64,000 nt of DNA from Actinomyces sp. oral taxon 414 (lineage in GTDB: Bacteria; Actinomycetota; Actinomycetes; Actinomycetales; Actinomycetaceae), in assembly GCF_001278845.1 (NCBI RefSeq), contig NZ_CP012590.1:372001-436000 (forward strand). The letters run 5' to 3'. The notes under the pieces were generated by a model. That model searched no databases. It saw only the letters and a program-made list of their open reading frames with translations, and was not told the origin of the DNA. Numbering within the stretch: the first letter of the stretch is position 1; every line of letters starts with the position of its first letter. The position numbers and the translations under genes were made by a program. This document shows positions 63,294 to 64,000 of this stretch, in pieces.

Positions 63294-64000
63294 TCAGCCG
63301 GTGCGGGGGGAAGCGGCCTCGCGCCCGTCGTCTCGTCCATCGGATACCGTATGATAGAGTTCGTTGAAAGTATGAAGATCGCCTTCGTCCGCGACCACAT
63401 CCCGCTTCCAGTCGAGCATGCTGTTTATCTGTTCGTTTGTGAGGCCCTCAATATTCACGACCGGGTGGGCGTCGGGGTCGTCAGGATTTATGGTGGCCCA
63501 ATCGTAGTCCTTCATGGACTGGATGGTGGCGGGATCTTTTATCAGGCCTCGGTTTATCGCTTCGCCGTAGGCCTGCGCTTGAACCAGGTTCGGCATTGCG
63601 CCATCATCAGAAGATTGTGTTTGAACGACTTCGGCACCGGACGATCCTAGGTGCTGAGTAATAGCGCTTGTTGCATAAGGTTTGACGATCGTTGTACTTA
63701 TGTTGTACAGAAGGGGTGCGGTTGCTCCTTCGGTGACGGCTGTAACTATGGCGCCTCCAAGGATGGCGACCACGGACACGACGGTGCCGACCGTGGATTC
63801 TCTCGCCGCGGCAATGTCTGCGGCGTCGGCGCTGCTGTCCGCGGCGGCTTGGTCGTATCGTTTCCTGGAGAGCGTTTCGATGTAGGAGGATGTCTGTGCG
63901 AGTTGGGCGTACTCATCATTCAGATTCTCCAGTCCGGCGCCGGATGCGCTCATGGCCGTCTCGGTGCGTTGATGATGGTATTTCCCCACGCCGACGGCCA
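63294..64000 (-). CDS. Hypothetical protein with central hydrophobic segment (5' end uncertain)
   Basis: The frame is still open at the window edge, so the start may lie outside; GTG at 63989 and ATG at 63953 are internal options. From 63953 the protein begins SASGAGLENLNDEYAQLAQ, has a long charged helix, a hydrophobic pair of segments (VGTVVSVVAILGGAIVTAV and APLLYNISTTIVKPY), and a soluble C-terminus with PVVNIEGLTNEQINSMLDWK. The helical start plus membrane-inserting middle recalls C-terminal parts of type VII-secreted or polymorphic-toxin proteins, but no motif is decisive. Base composition is less GC-rich than the rest of the window. Confidence 0.6.
   Translation of the reverse strand, partial: AVGVGKYHHQRTETAMSASGAGLENLNDEYAQLAQTSSYIETLSRKRYDQAAADSSADAADIAAARESTVGTVVSVVAILGGAIVTAVTEGATAPLLYNISTTIVKPYATSAITQHLGSSGAEVVQTQSSDDGAMPNLVQAQAYGEAINRGLIKDPATIQSMKDYDWATINPDDPDAHPVVNIEGLTNEQINSMLDWKRDVVADEGDLHTFNELYHTVSDGRDDGREAASPRTG

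Overview
The window is very GC-rich, densely coding DNA in the style of an actinobacterium. The gene set (TgpA/DUF58/MoxR block, DUF2510 and SHOCT domains, DUF222-HNH gene, disA-radA neighbours, ECF sigma with a ZAS anti-sigma factor) and the many overlapping GTGA/ATGA junctions fit an Actinomycetaceae-like (Actinomyces-type) chromosome. That placement is inference from gene content; no rRNA or tRNA gene was recognised.

Layout. 1-1972: end of a zinc-ribbon/FHA protein coupled to a transmembrane Ser/Thr kinase. 1973-3771: gene-free DNA dominated by palindromes, including what looks like a 1.35-kb element bounded by about 137-bp inverted repeats. 3772-18093 (minus strand): a tightly packed run read from an undecaprenyl-phosphate sugar-1-phosphate transferase, through a TagD-like cytidylyltransferase and a 2011-residue Ig/FN3 envelope protein, to MoxR, DUF58, a TgpA-type protein lacking two of three catalytic residues, and an RDD-FHA membrane protein. 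18270-31815: surface-polysaccharide genes (Wzx flippase, Wzz, CDP-alcohol phosphotransferase, two GT4 and three GT2 glycosyltransferases, Wzy-like polymerase) mixed with a secreted propeller protein and a lipoprotein. 31824-36339: glycerol kinase and glycerol-3-phosphate dehydrogenase diverging from a SorC-type regulator with a palindromic operator between them. 36336-37816: N-acetylglutamate synthase and MutY. 37961-38337: a small CRISPR array without cas genes, followed by about 0.9 kb of gene-poor DNA. 39286-46494: repeat-rich membrane protein, disA, radA, a small membrane protein and transketolase. 46881-48169: an IS630-family element inserted at the stop codon of a DUF2510/SHOCT gene. 49193-51779: ROK regulator and DUF4143 ATPase. 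51966-55020: carboxylesterase followed by two decayed genes (nucleoside hydrolase, MFS transporter). 55132-61962: HNH gene, palindromic repeat, DUF5134 protein, anti-sigma/sigma pair, aldose epimerase and a frameshifted LacI regulator. 62047-64000: three genes of unknown function with less extreme base composition.

How they may work together. The kinase/FHA genes and the MoxR-DUF58-TgpA-FHA block look like a phospho-regulated envelope assembly unit. It is physically fused to the initiating steps of the glycan cluster. The TagD-like enzyme, the CDP-alcohol phosphotransferase and nearby glycerol kinase together suggest a glycerol-phosphate or similar phospho-alcohol decoration of the surface polymer (inference). 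Short palindromic repeat families recur at distant sites: a 22-bp iterated motif at two gene 3' ends, and a 32/33-bp-stem hairpin at about 3.1 kb and 57.7 kb. Five genes have a TANNNT hexamer 6-7 nt before the start codon, suggesting leaderless transcripts.
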